Below are positions 6,661 through 7,668 of a DNA stretch of 7,668 bases, piece after piece. Where the stretch lies: contig JAKQWJ010000311.1 in assembly GCA_029562045.1 (NCBI GenBank), forward strand, positions 1-7,668, in the 5' to 3' direction. The position numbers and the translations under genes are program-made. Below the pieces are notes generated by a model. That model saw nothing but the letters and a program-made list of their open reading frames with translations. It did not search any database and was not told where the DNA came from. Source of the DNA: Spirochaetota bacterium (GTDB lineage Bacteria > Spirochaetota > Spirochaetia > DTKZ01). Within the stretch, counting starts at the first letter, position 1. The number at the start of each line of letters is the position of its first letter.

Positions 6661-7668
6661 ATGACAAAAAAGATTTGGGGGGCGGACGTCCGCCGCGCCG
6701 GATCGGTGATCCTCCTGGCGGTTCTGCTTCTGTCCCGCTGCGCCACGAAGGCCTCCGCCCCGGGAGGGGAGGCTGCCCCGCCTCCCTCCGCCCGGGAGCT
6801 TCCCGGAGAGTCCGGGCCGCACCGCGACGAGGCCGCCCCGCCCGCCGGCCTGGAGACCTCCCGGGCGGACCGGGAAGGCGCTTCCGATGCGCAGAGGCCT
6901 TCGTCCCCGCCTGCGCCAGAGGCTCCCCGGCCGCCCGCCGAGGCGGGTCCTTCCACTCCTCCACGGGAAGCTCAGACCGGCCGGCCCTCCCCCCCGGGCG
7001 GGGCCGCACCGACGGGCCCGTCTGGCGGCCCCGCGCCGGCGGCCGGGGCCCTTGCCGGGCCGCGCCCGGGGCAGACGGAAACACCGGCGGCCCGGTCCGA
7101 TGCCGCACCGGCGGCCGGGGCTCTTGCCGGGCCGCGCCCGGGGCAGACGGAAACACCGACGGGCCCGTCTGACGGCCCCGCGCCGGCGGCCGGAGCCCTT
7201 GCCGGGCCGCGCCCGGGGCAGACGGAAACACCGGCGGCCCGGTCCGATGCCGCACCGGCGCCGTCCACCGCGCCCGCTCCGGATCGGGAAGCCCCGGGGA
7301 CTGGACAGGCAGCTTCCGGAGTCCCGCCCCCCCGGGACCGGGAAGCGCCCCGAGTCAACGCTCCGTCGGCGCCCCCGCCGGTCCGTCCACCCTCCAGAAG
7401 CCCCGACGCGGCCTCCGCACCGGCCCCAGGGGGTGCGGCGCCCCAGGGGCCGACGACGCCTCCCCCGGCGACCCGGCAGACGGCAAAGCCGCCGGCCGCC
7501 CCGGCGCCCGCGATAACCCGAACCCCGCAGGCGGCCGCTCCAGCCGGAACGGCGGGGCCCGCCCCTCCGGCGGCGTCACAGCCCGCGCCCCGGGCGGCGG
7601 CGCCTGAAGCTGCCGCGGCGGTCCCGCCAGTTCCCGCTCCTTCGGTGACGAGCCCCTCCGCTGCCGTC
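6661..7668 (+). CDS. Pro/Ala-rich exported protein, probable lipoprotein, with internal repeats (partial)
   Basis: The frame is open from the ATG to the right edge: 336 residues with no stop, so the C-terminus lies outside. Residues 1-27 look like an export signal: MTKKIW, two Arg at 11-12, a hydrophobic core VILLAVLLL (16-24), then SRC with Cys27. Spirochaetal lipoboxes are loose, but Arg just before the Cys is unusual, so cleavage by ordinary signal peptidase is also possible. From about residue 30 the chain is disordered, made mainly of Pro, Ala, Gly, Arg, Ser and Thr, and contains a repeat block (118-200). No folded domain is visible. A linker carrying a C-terminal anchor or peptidoglycan-binding domain beyond the edge would be typical of such proteins. 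The start is supported by the ribosome site at 6648. The gene lies 14 bases after the previous stop, so it is probably the third gene of the smc operon. Third-position GC bias and open length support coding despite low complexity. Confidence 0.75.
   Translation, partial: MTKKIWGADVRRAGSVILLAVLLLSRCATKASAPGGEAAPPPSARELPGESGPHRDEAAPPAGLETSRADREGASDAQRPSSPPAPEAPRPPAEAGPSTPPREAQTGRPSPPGGAAPTGPSGGPAPAAGALAGPRPGQTETPAARSDAAPAAGALAGPRPGQTETPTGPSDGPAPAAGALAGPRPGQTETPAARSDAAPAPSTAPAPDREAPGTGQAASGVPPPRDREAPRVNAPSAPPPVRPPSRSPDAASAPAPGGAAPQGPTTPPPATRQTAKPPAAPAPAITRTPQAAAPAGTAGPAPPAASQPAPRAAAPEAAAAVPPVPAPSVTSPSAAV
7012..7260 (+). repeat. 147-bp in-frame tandem repeat, about 1.7 copies
   Basis: Copy 1 is 7012-7158 and copy 2 is 7159-7260, after which the similarity stops. 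The period is 49 codons and is itself compound: a 25-residue unit (starting TGPS) and a 24-residue unit (starting AARSD) share the core PAAGALAGPRPGQTETP, which therefore appears three times. The 75-base first units differ at two bases. The 27 bases of the second unit visible in both copies are identical. The near identity at the DNA level points to recent duplication, with copy number likely to vary between strains. Confidence 0.88.

Noticed and set aside
6203..7255. A 350-codon minus-strand frame and several Arg/Pro-rich frames over the repeat region
   Set aside because: All are by-products of the GC-rich repeat. The plus-strand frame from 6661 alone has a strong ribosome site and a signal peptide and stays open to the edge.
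7012..7260. Non-coding satellite or CRISPR-like array
   Set aside because: The period is a multiple of three, the frame stays open and the differences between copies preserve the protein pattern, so it is an in-gene repeat.

Overview
The window looks like chromosomal DNA of a GC-rich spirochaete. The best evidence is the smc gene. Its protein begins with the stretch I remember from Treponema-type SMC (MFLKSLE, FGFKSFADR, ISALLGPNGCGKSN), and it is about 930 residues long instead of the usual ~1,180. The taxon is inferred from remembered family features, not from a search.

Left part (1-3008): the tail of a gene that enters from outside the window, then 3 bases later a 917-codon gene for a PLD-type nuclease domain fused to a SNF2/superfamily-2 helicase. 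By eye the tail resembles the C-terminus of DUF1156 DNA methyltransferase-like proteins. That pairing suggests the end of a phage-defence (modification plus restriction/translocation) operon lying mostly to the left. This part is visibly less GC-rich than the right half.

Middle (3009-3477): a convergent tRNA-Val(UAC) gene on the minus strand, with its 3' end facing the defence operon. Its own near-consensus promoter lies to the right. A GC-rich intergenic stretch of about 250 bases follows, with short direct repeats, a 41-bp tandem duplication and a long hairpin. It ends in a clear sigma-70-type promoter for smc. The tRNA sits where an integrated island boundary would be expected.

Right part (3478-7668): an apparent operon of smc (chromosome condensation ATPase, GTG start), a 124-residue single-pass membrane protein whose start overlaps the smc end by 8 bases, and a Pro/Ala-rich exported protein or lipoprotein. 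The last has an internal 147-bp duplicated repeat, is open to the right edge and is cut by the window. The SMC appears to lack a canonical hinge domain. The two small downstream genes have no function I recognise.

Most worth a second look are the partial defence module next to the tRNA, the BfiI-like active-site spacing in the helicase N-terminus, the apparently hinge-less SMC, and the membrane protein translationally coupled to it.
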